A stretch of 64,000 bases of DNA, from positions 4,402,001 to 4,466,000 of the forward strand of contig NZ_CP099222.1 of NCBI RefSeq assembly GCF_029717145.1, written 5' to 3'. Each line of letters begins with the position of its first letter. The first letter of the stretch is position 1. Below the pieces are notes generated by a model, which searched no databases, had not been told where the DNA came from, and worked only from the letters and a program-made list of their open reading frames with translations. Made by a program: the position numbers and the translations under genes. The stretch is from Citrobacter freundii (GTDB lineage Bacteria; Pseudomonadota; Gammaproteobacteria; Enterobacterales; Enterobacteriaceae). Positions 14,114 through 24,424 of the stretch are shown here, piece after piece.

Positions 14114-15514
14114 ATGTCACATTCCTACGATTACGATGCAATAGTAATAGGTTCCGGCCCCGGCGGCGAAGGCGCTGCAATGGGTCTGGTTAAGCAAGGC
14201 GCGCGCGTCGCCGTTATTGAGCGCTATCATAACGTCGGCGGCGGTTGTACCCACTGGGGCACCATCCCATCTAAAGCACTCCGCCACGCCGTCAGCCGTA
14301 TCATTGAATTCAATCAGAACCCACTCTACAGCGACCATTCCCGGCTTCTTCGCTCTTCTTTTGCCGATATTCTTAACCATGCCGATAACGTCATTAATCA
14401 GCAAACGCGTATGCGGCAAGGATTTTACGAGCGAAACCACTGTGAAATTTTGCAGGGGAATGCCCGTTTTGTTGACGAACACACCCTCGCTCTGGAGTGC
14501 CATGACGGTACGGTGGAAACGCTCACGGCAGATAAATTTGTTATTGCCTGCGGTTCGCGTCCCTACCACCCAAATGATGTCGATTTTTCTCATCCGCGCG
14601 TTTACGACAGTGATTCTATACTCAGCCTGCACCATGAACCTCGCCACGTTCTAATCTATGGCGCGGGCGTCATTGGCTGTGAATATGCGTCGATCTTCCG
14701 GGGAATGGACGTCAAAGTTGATTTGATCAATACCCGTGACCGTCTGCTGGCGTTTCTTGATCAGGAGATGTCCGACTCGCTGTCTTATCACTTCTGGAAC
14801 AGCGGCGTGGTGATTCGCCATAACGAAGAATACGAGAAAATTGAAGGCTGCGATGATGGCGTCATCATGCACCTGAAATCCGGAAAGAAACTAAAAGCCG
14901 ACTGCCTGCTGTACGCCAACGGTCGTACCGGTAACACCGATTCATTAGCGCTGGAGAATATTGGCCTGAAGACGGACAGCCGCGGCCAGCTAAAAGTGAA
15001 CAGCATGTACCAGACGGCGCTGCCGCATGTGTATGCCGTAGGGGATGTGATCGGTTATCCGAGCCTTGCTTCCGCAGCCTACGATCAAGGCCGTATCGCC
15101 GCCCAGGCGCTGGTCAAGGGTGAGGCCACCGCGCACTTGATCGAAGATATTCCGACAGGCATTTACACCATTCCCGAAATCAGCTCCGTCGGTAAAACTG
15201 AACAGCAACTGACGTCAATGAAAGTCCCTTACGAGGTTGGCCGCGCGCAGTTTAAACATCTGGCACGCGCACAAATCGTCGGGATGAGTGTCGGAACATT
15301 GAAGATTCTGTTCCATCGGGAGACCAAAGAGATTTTAGGGATCCACTGCTTTGGCGAACGCGCTGCCGAAATTATTCATATCGGTCAGGCAATAATGGAG
15401 CAAAAAGGTGGTGGTAACACCATCGAGTACTTCGTTAACACCACCTTTAACTACCCAACCATGGCGGAAGCCTATCGGGTAGCTGCACTGAACGGCTTAA
15501 ACCGCCTGTTTTAA
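14114..15514 (+). CDS. sthA: Soluble pyridine nucleotide transhydrogenase
   Basis: SthA (UdhA) is a cytoplasmic FAD enzyme that moves hydride between NADPH and NAD+, mainly draining excess NADPH. All 466 residues match the E. coli length. The FAD motif [11 protein letters not shown] begins near residue 13. The segment [13 protein letters not shown] has only one cysteine, so the redox disulfide of related dihydrolipoamide dehydrogenases is absent, as expected for this enzyme. A second nucleotide fold ([10 protein letters not shown]) follows, and the C-terminal dimer domain ends in NGLNRLF. The last 18 bases overlap the convergent oxyR. Confidence 0.98.
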   Translation: MSHSYDYDAIVIGSGPGGEGAAMGLVKQGARVAVIERYHNVGGGCTHWGTIPSKALRHAVSRIIEFNQNPLYSDHSRLLRSSFADILNHADNVINQQTRMRQGFYERNHCEILQGNARFVDEHTLALECHDGTVETLTADKFVIACGSRPYHPNDVDFSHPRVYDSDSILSLHHEPRHVLIYGAGVIGCEYASIFRGMDVKVDLINTRDRLLAFLDQEMSDSLSYHFWNSGVVIRHNEEYEKIEGCDDGVIMHLKSGKKLKADCLLYANGRTGNTDSLALENIGLKTDSRGQLKVNSMYQTALPHVYAVGDVIGYPSLASAAYDQGRIAAQALVKGEATAHLIEDIPTGIYTIPEISSVGKTEQQLTSMKVPYEVGRAQFKHLARAQIVGMSVGTLKILFHRETKEILGIHCFGERAAEIIHIGQAIMEQKGGGNTIEYFVNTTFNYPTMAEAYRVAALNGLNRLF

Positions 15515-16414
15515 CGTGTTGTCGAAATGGCCATCCATTGCACCACGGATGGCCTCTGCCAGCTGTTCATAACGGCTGCGCAGCGGCGAACCCGGACGGT
15601 ACACCAGACCAATGGTACGACGCGGTTCTGGTTTAATGCACGGCACATACACCACACCATCACGCTTACGCTCCGGTGGGACAGCCAGCGCGGGCAGTAA
15701 AGTAATCCCGCTGCCTGCTGCCACCATGTTACGCAACGTTTCCAGACTGGTTGCCCGGAAATGGGTGTCTTCATCAGCACCGGCTTCAAAACAAAAGCCC
15801 ATCGCCTGGTCACGCAAACAGTGACCATCTTCGAGCATCAACAGTTTTTCACCTGCCAGATCGGACATCGGTACGCGGTCGCGATTTGCCCATGGGTGAT
15901 CTTCATAGATCGCCAGCATCATCGGCTCATCAAACAGCGGTACCTCGATAAACGCTTCACTCTCTTTCACCAGCGCCAAAATCACGCAGTCGAGTTTACC
16001 GCTGTCCAGTTGCGCCAGCAGCTGATGCGTTTGCGCCTCATGCAGGTACATTTCCAGTTTCGGGAAGGTCTGGTGCAACATAGGAATAATATGCGGCAGC
16101 AGGTAAGGTCCTACCGTTGGGATCAAACCAATATGTAGCGGGCCAGACATTGTCTCACCCTGTTGGCTTGCCATCTCCTTGAGCACTTTGACCTCGCGCA
16201 ACACGGTGCGCGCCTGATCCACCAGCAGTAAACCCGCTTGAGTGAACAGCACTTTACGACTCGTCCGCTCCAGCAGCATAACGCCAAGCTCATCTTCGAG
16301 TTTGCGGATTTGCCCACTCAGCGTTGGCTGGCTGACGTGACAGGAGTCTGCCGCTCGTCGGAAGTGACGGTGTTCGGCAAGTGCTACCAGGTATTCAAGA
16401 TCACGAATATTCAT
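15497..16414 (-). CDS. oxyR: Hydrogen-peroxide-sensing LysR-type regulator
   Basis: OxyR activates the peroxide response (katG, ahpCF, oxyS and others) once peroxide forms its Cys199-Cys208 disulfide. Both cysteines fall exactly at 199 and 208 in [13 protein letters not shown]. The LysR helix-turn-helix occupies about 16-37 ([19 protein letters not shown]). Length is 305, as in E. coli. It is divergent from OxyS and shares with it a control region holding the OxyR footprint, through which it also represses itself. Confidence 0.98.
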   Translation of the reverse strand: MNIRDLEYLVALAEHRHFRRAADSCHVSQPTLSGQIRKLEDELGVMLLERTSRKVLFTQAGLLLVDQARTVLREVKVLKEMASQQGETMSGPLHIGLIPTVGPYLLPHIIPMLHQTFPKLEMYLHEAQTHQLLAQLDSGKLDCVILALVKESEAFIEVPLFDEPMMLAIYEDHPWANRDRVPMSDLAGEKLLMLEDGHCLRDQAMGFCFEAGADEDTHFRATSLETLRNMVAAGSGITLLPALAVPPERKRDGVVYVPCIKPEPRRTIGLVYRPGSPLRSRYEQLAEAIRGAMDGHFDNTLKQAV

Positions 16415-16431
16415 TATTCATCCTCCATTGC

Positions 16432-16483
16432 CACGATAGTTCGTAGCGATAGGTAGCATAGCAACGAACGATTATCCCTATCA
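16432..16483. promoter_or_regulatory. OxyR operator shared by oxyR and oxyS
   Basis: The stretch contains repeated ATAG/CTAT quarter sites (GATAG at 16435, CGATAGG near 16447, CCCTATC near 16476) spaced about one helical turn apart, the OxyR tetramer pattern. It is nearly identical to the E. coli oxyR-oxyS region I recall. The oxyS -10 TAATAAT lies at about 16494-16500. Confidence 0.85.
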
Positions 16484-16509
16484 AGCATTCTGTTTAATAA
16501 TGCACCACA

Positions 16510-16615
16510 GAAACGGAACGGTACCCCTTTAACCCTTGAAGCTACTGTCCGTTCTCATACTCGAAATAACTAAAGCCAACGTGAACGTTTGCGGACCTCT
16601 GGTCCGCTTTTTTTT
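16510..16615 (+). ncRNA. oxyS: OxyS small RNA, shortened form
   Basis: OxyS is the peroxide-induced, Hfq-dependent regulatory RNA. The 5' GAAACGGA, the loop TTTAACCCTTGAAG, the single-stranded A-rich linker AATAACTAAAGCCAACGTGAAC and a GC-rich terminator hairpin with eight T residues all match OxyS in order. I count 98 bases before the T run against 109 in E. coli. The missing bases fall mainly in the small middle hairpin. The terminator hairpin loop is also shorter than in E. coli. Confidence 0.93.
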
Positions 16616-16619
16616 GCAT

Positions 16620-16645
16620 AAAAAAGCCCGGCTTGATGCCAGGCT
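16620..16645 (-). terminator. Terminator of the argCBH operon
   Basis: On the minus strand AGCCTGGC/GCCGGGCT forms an 8-bp stem with an ATCAA loop followed by six T residues. It lies about 60 bases after the argH stop and back-to-back with the oxyS terminator. Confidence 0.8.
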
Positions 16646-16656
16646 CAGATAACTAT

Positions 16657-16698
16657 TTGCCGGATGGCGACGCGAAGGCGTTTACCGCCATCGGGCAA
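16657..16698. repeat. REP element
   Basis: TTGCCGGATGGCG and CGCCATCGGGCAA form the inverted arms of a REP (palindromic unit), between the argH stop and its terminator. Such elements can bind gyrase and protect 3' RNA ends. Confidence 0.8.
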
Positions 16699-16706
16699 AA
16701 CACACG

Positions 16707-18080
16707 TTACGCCAGGCGCGCCTTCGCGTAGTCGATCGCCTGCGCTACCTGCTGCGGTGAAACGCCCCCTTTCGCCACACGCTTATCGAGGCACGACTGT
16801 AGCGAGAGGATCGGGTACACGTCATCGCCAATCACGGCGCTGAATTTTTGCAAATCAGCCAGTGACAGTGCTTCCAGCGGTTTGCCCTGACGAATCGCCT
16901 CAACTACCGTTTCACCCACGATATGGTGTGCTTCACGGAACGGGACGCCTTTCGCCACCAGATAATCGGCCAGCTCCGTAGCGTTGGCATAGCCCTGCTG
17001 CGCGGCTTCCTGGCAACGTGGGCGTTTTACCTGAATACCGTCCAGCACCAGCGCCGCCATATGCAGGCAGTCCAGCCAGGTATCGAGTGCATCGAACAGC
17101 CCTTCTTTGTCTTCCTGCATATCCTTGTTATACGCCAGCGGCAGTCCTTTCAGCGTCATCATCATGCCAGTCAACGCACCTTGCACGCGGCCACATTTGC
17201 CACGAATCAGCTCTAATGCGTCCGGATTTTTCTTCTGCGGCATTAATGATGAACCGGAGGTTACGCGATCGGACAGTTCCACAAAACCGGCTTCCCCGGT
17301 ATTAAAGAAAATCAGATCTTCAGCAAAGCGTGACAGGTGAACCATACCGATAGAGGCATCAGAGAGGAGCTCCAGCACATGGTCACGATCGGATACGCTG
17401 TCCAGACTATTGCGGGTCGCCGAGGCGAAACCCAGCCAGCCAGCCAATTGTTCGCGATCGATTTCATAGGCGGTACCCGCCAGTGCACCGCAGCCTAACG
17501 GGCTGACATCCAGACGCTTGAGCGTATCCTGCAGACGGCTCTCATCACGCGCCAGCATTTCAACATAGGCCAGACACCAATGAGCAAACGTCACCGGCTG
17601 GGCACGCTGCAGGTGGGTATAACCCGGCATGACGGCATCCTGATTATTCTCTGCTGTCACCACCAGCGCGCTTTGCAACTGACGGTTAGCAGACAACAAT
17701 TCAAGCACCGTGTCTTTGCACCACAGTTTAAGATCGGTTGCTACCTGGTCATTACGGCTACGCCCGGTATGCAGTTTTTTACCCAACGGCCCGACTTTAT
17801 CGATGAGCTTGCCTTCTACCCAACTGTGAATATCTTCCGCATCGCTTTGCAGGATCTGTTGCGGGTCGAGGCGTACTTCTTCCAGCAGAGTATTCAACGC
17901 CTCTTCCAATTGACATTGTTCATCAGCAGTCAACACACCGACCGTGACCAGCGCTTTGGACCAGGCCACAGAGCCGACGATATCCTGCTCGGCCAAGCGG
18001 TAGTCGAAGCGCAAAGAGTCGTTGAACTGTTTGAACCGCTGATCTGCTGCCTGTGTAAAACGCCCACCCCAAAGTGCCAT
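16707..18080 (-). CDS. argH: Argininosuccinate lyase
   Basis: ArgH splits argininosuccinate into arginine and fumarate, the last step of arginine synthesis. The start MALWGGRF at 18080 gives 457 residues, the E. coli length. The longer frame upstream runs through a REP element and is not coding. The fumarase-superfamily signature [12 protein letters not shown] is present, as is [12 protein letters not shown]. It is the last gene of argCBH, separated from argB by about 107 bases holding a BIME. Confidence 0.98.
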   Translation of the reverse strand: MALWGGRFTQAADQRFKQFNDSLRFDYRLAEQDIVGSVAWSKALVTVGVLTADEQCQLEEALNTLLEEVRLDPQQILQSDAEDIHSWVEGKLIDKVGPLGKKLHTGRSRNDQVATDLKLWCKDTVLELLSANRQLQSALVVTAENNQDAVMPGYTHLQRAQPVTFAHWCLAYVEMLARDESRLQDTLKRLDVSPLGCGALAGTAYEIDREQLAGWLGFASATRNSLDSVSDRDHVLELLSDASIGMVHLSRFAEDLIFFNTGEAGFVELSDRVTSGSSLMPQKKNPDALELIRGKCGRVQGALTGMMMTLKGLPLAYNKDMQEDKEGLFDALDTWLDCLHMAALVLDGIQVKRPRCQEAAQQGYANATELADYLVAKGVPFREAHHIVGETVVEAIRQGKPLEALSLADLQKFSAVIGDDVYPILSLQSCLDKRVAKGGVSPQQVAQAIDYAKARLA

Positions 18081-18104
18081 AACGAATTTCCTTAATATGA
18101 TATT

Positions 18105-18178
18105 TTGCCCGGTGGCGCTACGCTTACCGGGCCTACAAAACCCATGCAGGCCGGATAAGGCGACGCTGCCATCCGGCA
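18105..18178. repeat. BIME (paired REP units) between argB and argH
   Basis: Two REP units in opposite orientation (TTGCCCGGTGGCG...CCGGGCCTAC and GGCCGGATAAGGCG...GCCATCCGGCA) lie inside the argCBH transcription unit. They could lower argH expression relative to argB or stabilise the upstream RNA. Confidence 0.85.
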
Positions 18179-18187
18179 CAATAATAG

Positions 18188-18964
18188 TTAAGCCAGAATA
18201 CGCGTACCGATCGGCGTGCCGTTAAACAGCGCCGGGAGTTGTTCAGCATGACGCCAGGAAGCGATATCCACTGGACGTCCCAGCGTACGTGCCGCGTCCA
18301 GCGCCGCGTTCACCTTCACAATCATGCCATCGGTGATAATACCCTGCTCAATCAGCTGTTCTGCTTTGGCTGCGGTCATTTCGGCAATCCGCTGGCCTTT
18401 ACCATCCAGAATACCGCTGACGTCAGACAACAGGATCAGATCCGCACCCAGCGTTGCCGCCAGCGCCGTCGCAGCCTGATCGGCATTGACGTTCATCAGT
18501 TGCCCTTCTTCCGTGACGCCTATCGAGCTGACGACCGGTAGAAAACCGTTTTCCAGTAGCGTGTTAATCAGCTTAGGAGAACCAGGCTGTGCCAGTCCAA
18601 CATGACCTAACGCTACATCGAGCTGGGTCACTTTTACGCTGTCGCCATCGCCAAGGTACAGACCAACAGCGTCAATATGGTGTTTCTTCGCCCACGCCAG
18701 CAACGTTTTATTCGCCGTTCCGGCCAGGGCACCGGTAATGATGTCGATCTGGTCGGCTGGCGTCACGCGCAGACCATTTTTCTTTGTCACCGGCAAGTTG
18801 AGCCCTTTCATCAGCTCGTCAACCACGCAGCCGCCACCGTGCACAATGACCAGCGGACGCTGGTGCGACTCGCGATAATTGACCAGAGCGGTAAACAAAC
18901 GCTCCAGCGCCTCTTCGCTATCCAGTAAAACGCCGCCCAGCTTGATAATTAATGGATTCATCAT
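18188..18964 (-). CDS. argB: Acetylglutamate kinase
   Basis: ArgB phosphorylates N-acetylglutamate, the second step of arginine synthesis. The glycine-rich phosphate site [10 protein letters not shown] near the N-terminus, [13 protein letters not shown] and [13 protein letters not shown] are diagnostic of the amino-acid kinase fold. The start at 18964 (MMNPLIIK) gives 258 residues as in E. coli. The next codon is also ATG and cannot be excluded. The gene begins 7 bases after the argC stop. Confidence 0.97.
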   Translation of the reverse strand: MMNPLIIKLGGVLLDSEEALERLFTALVNYRESHQRPLVIVHGGGCVVDELMKGLNLPVTKKNGLRVTPADQIDIITGALAGTANKTLLAWAKKHHIDAVGLYLGDGDSVKVTQLDVALGHVGLAQPGSPKLINTLLENGFLPVVSSIGVTEEGQLMNVNADQAATALAATLGADLILLSDVSGILDGKGQRIAEMTAAKAEQLIEQGIITDGMIVKVNAALDAARTLGRPVDIASWRHAEQLPALFNGTPIGTRILA

Positions 18965-18971
18965 TGCACCC

Positions 18972-19976
18972 TTAAAGAAGAGACTGCGTTTCAGCAAAGC
19001 CGAAACGGATATTTGCGCACTGCATCGCCTGTGCGGCAGCGCCTTTCAATAAATTGTCTTCGGTTGCCACCACAATCAGGTGCTCGCCCTGAACGGCAAA
19101 ACCGATATCGCAGAACGGTAAACCCACCACATTTTTCAGGGCCGGGACACCGTTGTCATACAGACGAACCAGCGGTTTATCACCATAGACCTGCTGCAGT
19201 GCTTGCGCCACCTGCGCATGGGTCACGCCCGGCTTCAAACGACAGGTGATGGTTTCCAAAATGCCGCGCGGGAAGTTTCCCAGATGCGGAGTGAAAATCA
19301 CGTCAGCCCCCAAATGTGTGGCGATCTCCGGCTGATGGCGGTGGGTAAATACACCATACGGTTGCAGGCTCACTTCACAGAAGCTGTTCGAGATGGCAGC
19401 TTTACGTCCTGCTCCACTCACACCACTGGTGGCGTTAATTACTGGCCACTGGCTGAGATCAAGCAGGTTGGCATCAATCAGAGGCTTAAGCGACAACTGC
19501 GCCGCCGTAGGATAGCAACCCGGTACGGCAATTAGATTCGCGTCTTTAAGTTTGCTTGCACTCCACTCCGCCAGCCCGTAGACCGCTTGCTCCAGCAGCT
19601 CAGGATGCTGATGAGTAAAGCCATAATACTTTTCATAGAAGGCGCCGTCGTTAACACGGAATGCACCAGAGAGGTCAAACACCACGCAGCCCGCTTCCAG
19701 AAACTGTGGCGCCAGGTCATGACTAACCTCATGGGCCGTCGCCAGAAACACAACGTCTACCCCTGCGCTAAACTCGCGGATATCCGACATGGGTTGCAAC
19801 GGCAAATCAACAATGCCCTTTAACTGCGGATGTAAATCAGAGATTAATTTTCCTGCATCATTGCTTTGCGCTGAGACAGTCAAAGCGGTTATGTTCATAT
19901 CAGGATGGCGATTTACATAGGTCACAAGCTCTGCACCAGCATAGCCACTGGCGCCCACAATCAGCGTATTCAACAT
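18972..19976 (-). CDS. argC: N-acetyl-gamma-glutamyl-phosphate reductase
   Basis: ArgC reduces N-acetylglutamyl phosphate with NADPH to the semialdehyde. The 334 residues match E. coli. The N-terminal nucleotide fold [11 protein letters not shown] and the catalytic cysteine in [12 protein letters not shown] are present. It is the first gene of argCBH and divergent from argE, sharing the ArgR operator region. Confidence 0.98.
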   Translation of the reverse strand: MLNTLIVGASGYAGAELVTYVNRHPDMNITALTVSAQSNDAGKLISDLHPQLKGIVDLPLQPMSDIREFSAGVDVVFLATAHEVSHDLAPQFLEAGCVVFDLSGAFRVNDGAFYEKYYGFTHQHPELLEQAVYGLAEWSASKLKDANLIAVPGCYPTAAQLSLKPLIDANLLDLSQWPVINATSGVSGAGRKAAISNSFCEVSLQPYGVFTHRHQPEIATHLGADVIFTPHLGNFPRGILETITCRLKPGVTHAQVAQALQQVYGDKPLVRLYDNGVPALKNVVGLPFCDIGFAVQGEHLIVVATEDNLLKGAAAQAMQCANIRFGFAETQSLL

Positions 19977-20066
19977 CGGGGCTGTTCACCTTCTTATATT
20001 CGGTTGCCAGGTATAAGCCTTTATCACCTCACCTTACACTTGGTGGGTTTTATTTCGCTCAACATT

Positions 20067-20106
20067 ATTGTATTTTTATTCACAAATACTGCATGAATAT
20101 TGATAC
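20067..20106. promoter_or_regulatory. Paired ARG boxes of the argE/argCBH operator
   Basis: Two imperfect 18-bp palindromes lie side by side, around TATTTTTATTCACA (about 20068-20085) and GCATGAATATTGATA (about 20089-20106). They fit the ArgR consensus TGAAT-N4-ATTCA and sit between the divergent argC and argE starts. The arginine-bound ArgR hexamer should repress both directions. Confidence 0.85.
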
Positions 20107-20131
20107 TATCATGACCCAAGGTGTGTCAACA

Positions 20132-21283
20132 ATGAAAAACAATTTACCGCCATTTATCGAGATTTACCGCGCTCTGATTGCCACACCATCGATCAGCGCC
20201 ACCGAAGAAGCGCTCGATCAAAGTAATGCAGGTTTAATCACTCTGCTGGCGGATTGGTTCAAAGATTTAGGCTTCAGCGTTGAGGTACAACCGGTTCCCG
20301 GCACCCGTAATAAATTCAATATGCTGGCAAGTACAGGCACCGGTGCAGGCGGCCTGCTGCTCGCCGGTCATACCGACACCGTACCGTTTGACGACGGACG
20401 CTGGACGCGCGATCCGTTCACCCTGACCGAACATGACAACAAGCTCTACGGACTGGGTACGGCGGATATGAAAGGTTTCTTCGCGTTTATTCTCGATGCA
20501 CTGCGTGATGTCGATGTGAAACAGCTGAAAAAGCCGCTCTACATCCTGGCCACCGCCGATGAAGAGACCAGTATGGCGGGCGCACGCTACTTCTCTGAAA
20601 ATACGGCGATTCGCCCGGATTGCGCGATCATCGGTGAGCCAACATCCCTGCAGCCAATTCGCGCACACAAAGGCCATATCTCCACGGCGGTACGCGTGCT
20701 CGGCCAGTCTGGCCATTCCAGCGATCCAGCGCGCGGCGTGAACGCCATTGAACTGATGCACGATGCCATCGGCCACATTATGCAGTTGCGCAACTCGCTG
20801 AAAGCACGCTATCACCACGATTCATTCACCGTGCCTTACCCGACGCTGAACCTCGGCAGCCTGCATGGTGGCGATGCCTCCAACCGTATTTGCGCCTGCT
20901 GCGAACTGCACATGGATATCCGCCCGTTGCCGGGAATGACGTTAAGCGACCTGAATGGCTTACTGACGGACGCGCTGGCCCCGGTGAGCGAACGCTGGCC
21001 TGGCCGACTGACGGTTTCCGAGCTGCACCCGCCGATCCCGGGTTACGAATGCCCGCCGGATCACCAACTGGTCGAGGTGGTGGAAAAACTGCTCGGCGAG
21101 AAAACCGATGTGGTGAACTACTGCACAGAAGCACCGTTTATCCAGACGCTATGCCCGACGCTAGTACTGGGACCAGGTTCCATTAATCAGGCACATCAAC
21201 CAGATGAATATCTGGAAACACGCTTCATTAAGCCAACCCGCGAATTAATTACCCAGGTTGTGCATCATTTTTGCTGGCATTAA
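20132..21283 (+). CDS. argE: Acetylornithine deacetylase
   Basis: ArgE hydrolyses N-acetylornithine to ornithine in the linear arginine pathway. The start at 20132 ([10 protein letters not shown]) gives 383 residues, equal to E. coli; the upstream in-frame ATG would run through the ARG boxes. The M20 peptidase-type metal motifs [15 protein letters not shown] and ADEETSMAG are visible. An intrinsic terminator follows directly. Confidence 0.97.
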   Translation: MKNNLPPFIEIYRALIATPSISATEEALDQSNAGLITLLADWFKDLGFSVEVQPVPGTRNKFNMLASTGTGAGGLLLAGHTDTVPFDDGRWTRDPFTLTEHDNKLYGLGTADMKGFFAFILDALRDVDVKQLKKPLYILATADEETSMAGARYFSENTAIRPDCAIIGEPTSLQPIRAHKGHISTAVRVLGQSGHSSDPARGVNAIELMHDAIGHIMQLRNSLKARYHHDSFTVPYPTLNLGSLHGGDASNRICACCELHMDIRPLPGMTLSDLNGLLTDALAPVSERWPGRLTVSELHPPIPGYECPPDHQLVEVVEKLLGEKTDVVNYCTEAPFIQTLCPTLVLGPGSINQAHQPDEYLETRFIKPTRELITQVVHHFCWH

Positions 21284-21290
21284 CCGAACG

Positions 21291-21332
21291 TCGCCTTGCT
21301 AATCCTTTAGTGGTAAGCAAGGCGATTCTTTT
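21291..21332 (+). terminator. Terminator of argE
   Basis: A perfect 10-bp stem TCGCCTTGCT/AGCAAGGCGA with a 15-base loop is followed by TTCTTTT, eight bases after the argE stop. Confidence 0.85.
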
Positions 21333-21563
21333 AACATTTGCATAAGCAACGCTTATTTGACGCGATGTGAATTAAATAACGTAAATTCCCGCCATTTTTT
21401 CGTTTGCTGAACCGATTTCGCAGCAATTGACGTCAGGTGTTTTACGTGGCTTTATAAAAGACGACTAAAAAGTTAAGTCCGAAAGATTTCGCGTTGCAGC
21501 CAATGCAGCTGGGACGCGAAAGATACAGGACATATTCAAAACAGATGGGGTGTCTGGGATCAT

Positions 21564-24215
21564 ATGAACGAACAATATTCCGCGTTGCGTAGTAATGTCA
21601 GTATGCTCGGCAAAGTGCTGGGAGAAACCATCAAGGATGCGCTGGGAGAGAACATTCTCGATCGCGTAGAAACAATCCGTAAGCTGTCTAAATCATCCCG
21701 CGCTGGCAATGAAGCGAACCGTCAGGAACTGCTCACTACGCTGCAGAATCTGTCTAACGACGAGCTGCTGCCAGTTGCCCGTGCGTTTAGTCAGTTCCTG
21801 AACCTGGCCAATACCGCCGAACAGTACCACAGCATTTCGCCAAAAGGCGAAGCTGCCAGCAACCCGGAAGTGATTGCCCGTACCCTGCGTAAACTGAAAG
21901 ACCAGCCCAACCTCGATGAAGCGACAATCAAAAAAGCCGTGGAATCGCTCTCTCTGGAGCTGGTCCTGACCGCACACCCAACCGAAATCACCCGCCGTAC
22001 GTTGATTCATAAAATGGGTGAGGTTAACGCATGCCTCAAGCAGCTTGATAACAAAGACATCGTCGATTACGAACGCCACCAGTTGATGCGCCGCCTGCGC
22101 CAGCTAATCGCCCAATCATGGCACACGGATGAAATCCGTAAACTGCGTCCCAGCCCGGTTGATGAAGCCAAATGGGGCTTCGCCGTGGTTGAAAATAGCC
22201 TGTGGGAAGGTGTACCGAACTATCTGCGTGAACTGAATGAACAGCTGGAAGCGCATCTGAACTACAAGCTGCCCGTCGATTTTGTCCCGGTCCGATTCAC
22301 CTCGTGGATGGGCGGTGACCGTGACGGTAACCCGAACGTAACGGCAGATATCACCCGCCACGTGCTGCTGCTCAGCCGCTGGAAAGCGACCGATCTGTTC
22401 CTGAAAGACATCCAGTTTCTGGTTTCTGAACTGTCGATGGTCGAAGCCACGCCTGAGCTATTAGCGCTGGTGGGTGAAGAAGGCGCGGCAGAACCTTATC
22501 GCCATCTGATGAAAATGCTCCGTTCGCGTCTGATGACGACCCAGGCCTGGCTGGAAGCGCGTCTGAAAGGCGAAAAATTGCCGAAACCTGCAGGTCTGCT
22601 GACACAAAACGAGCAGCTATGGGAACCGCTGTACGCGTGTTATCAGTCACTGCAAGCCTGCGGTATGGGCATCATCGCCAATGGCGAACTGCTCGATACC
22701 TTGCGCCGAGTGAAATGTTTTGGCGTCCCGCTGGTGCGTATCGATATTCGTCAGGAAAGCACCCGTCATACCGAAGCGCTGGGCGAACTGACCCGTTACC
22801 TGGGCATTGGCGACTACGAAAGCTGGTCAGAAGCAGACAAACAGGCCTTCCTGATCCGAGAACTGAACTCCAAACGTCCACTGCTGCCGCGCAGCTGGGA
22901 ACCGAGTAACGATACCCGCGAAGTCCTCGATACCTGTCGAGTGATTGCCGAAGCACCTCATGGTTCTATTGCTGCCTACGTGATCTCGATGGCAAAAACA
23001 CCGTCGGATGTGCTGGCCGTTCACCTGCTGCTGAAAGAAGCCGGCATTGGTTTTACCATGCCGGTAGCGCCGCTGTTTGAAACGCTGGACGACCTCAACA
23101 ATGCTGACGATGTAATGACTCAGTTGTTGAATATCGACTGGTACCGCGGTCTGATTCAGGGCAAGCAGATGGTCATGATTGGCTACTCTGATTCCGCAAA
23201 AGACGCAGGCGTGATGGCGGCGTCCTGGGCGCAATATCAGGCGCAAGATGCGTTGATCAAAACCTGCGAAAAAGCCGGCATTGAACTGACGTTGTTCCAC
23301 GGCCGGGGTGGTTCTATCGGCCGCGGCGGCGCTCCGGCCCATGCGGCACTGCTCTCACAACCACCTGGCAGCCTGAAAGGCGGACTGCGCGTCACTGAGC
23401 AGGGTGAGATGATCCGCTTCAAATACGGTTTGCCGGAAGTGACCATCAGCAGCCTGTCTCTGTACACCGCCGCGATCCTGGAAGCCAACCTGCTACCACC
23501 GCCGGAACCGAAAGACAGCTGGTGCCATATTATGGATGAGCTGTCAGATATCTCCTGCAAGCTGTACCGTGGCTACGTGCGTGAGAACAAAGACTTTGTA
23601 CCTTACTTCCGCTCAGCAACTCCCGAGCAGGAACTGGGTAAATTACCGCTCGGCTCACGTCCAGCTAAGCGCCGTCCGACCGGTGGGGTAGAGTCTTTGC
23701 GTGCCATTCCATGGATCTTCGCCTGGACACAAAACCGCCTGATGCTCCCGGCCTGGCTGGGCGCAGGTACCGCACTGCAAAAAGTGGTTGAAGACGGTAA
23801 ACAGAGCGAACTTGAAGCGATGTGCCGCGACTGGCCATTCTTCTCCACGCGCCTTGGCATGCTGGAAATGGTGTTCTCGAAAGCGGACCTGTGGCTGGCA
23901 GAATACTACGATCAGCGTCTGGTCAAAAAAGAGCTGTGGCCGTTAGGTGAAGAACTGCGCCACCGTCTGGAAGCCGACATCAACGTGGTACTGGCAATCG
24001 CCAACGACTCACATTTGATGGCCGACCTGCCGTGGATTGCCGAGTCAATTCAGTTAAGAAATATTTATACCGATCCGTTGAACGTGCTACAGGCTGAACT
24101 GTTACACCGTTCGCGTCTGGCAGAAGAACAAGGTGAAGCCCCCGATCCGCGCGTTGAACAAGCGCTGATGGTCACCATCGCCGGTGTCGCAGCGGGCATG
24201 CGTAATACCGGTTAA
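21564..24215 (+). CDS. ppc: Phosphoenolpyruvate carboxylase
   Basis: Ppc carboxylates phosphoenolpyruvate to oxaloacetate, the main anaplerotic reaction on sugars; in E. coli it is activated by acetyl-CoA and inhibited by aspartate. The 883 residues match E. coli. The catalytic histidine motif [13 protein letters not shown] and the arginine-rich glycine loop [13 protein letters not shown] are intact, and the C-terminus ends MRNTG as in the family. The 280-base upstream gap holds the argE terminator and the ppc leader. A weak GC-rich palindrome (about 24226-24257) follows the gene, but with no T run. Confidence 0.99.
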   Translation: MNEQYSALRSNVSMLGKVLGETIKDALGENILDRVETIRKLSKSSRAGNEANRQELLTTLQNLSNDELLPVARAFSQFLNLANTAEQYHSISPKGEAASNPEVIARTLRKLKDQPNLDEATIKKAVESLSLELVLTAHPTEITRRTLIHKMGEVNACLKQLDNKDIVDYERHQLMRRLRQLIAQSWHTDEIRKLRPSPVDEAKWGFAVVENSLWEGVPNYLRELNEQLEAHLNYKLPVDFVPVRFTSWMGGDRDGNPNVTADITRHVLLLSRWKATDLFLKDIQFLVSELSMVEATPELLALVGEEGAAEPYRHLMKMLRSRLMTTQAWLEARLKGEKLPKPAGLLTQNEQLWEPLYACYQSLQACGMGIIANGELLDTLRRVKCFGVPLVRIDIRQESTRHTEALGELTRYLGIGDYESWSEADKQAFLIRELNSKRPLLPRSWEPSNDTREVLDTCRVIAEAPHGSIAAYVISMAKTPSDVLAVHLLLKEAGIGFTMPVAPLFETLDDLNNADDVMTQLLNIDWYRGLIQGKQMVMIGYSDSAKDAGVMAASWAQYQAQDALIKTCEKAGIELTLFHGRGGSIGRGGAPAHAALLSQPPGSLKGGLRVTEQGEMIRFKYGLPEVTISSLSLYTAAILEANLLPPPEPKDSWCHIMDELSDISCKLYRGYVRENKDFVPYFRSATPEQELGKLPLGSRPAKRRPTGGVESLRAIPWIFAWTQNRLMLPAWLGAGTALQKVVEDGKQSELEAMCRDWPFFSTRLGMLEMVFSKADLWLAEYYDQRLVKKELWPLGEELRHRLEADINVVLAIANDSHLMADLPWIAESIQLRNIYTDPLNVLQAELLHRSRLAEEQGEAPDPRVEQALMVTIAGVAAGMRNTG

Positions 24216-24424
24216 TTAAGCCCCCTGTCACCCTCGTGCAATTGCGCGGGGGTGACCTCAAAAACGCTTGTCATAACCGTTTCATTTCAAATATATTCTT
24301 GCCTTGATTCATTTGTTTTATGAACGAATCATCAACGAAACGCGATCTTAACGTCGCGACGCTTCAGATCTCCTTAAGATTTAGCCGCTACTCTTGGCGA
24401 CACGATTAATAACAGGCTCACACT

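Noticed and set aside
24226-24257. Terminator after ppc
   Set aside because: A GTCACCC/GGGTGAC palindrome is present, but it is imperfect inside and followed by CTCAAAAAC with no T run, so I did not list it as a terminator.
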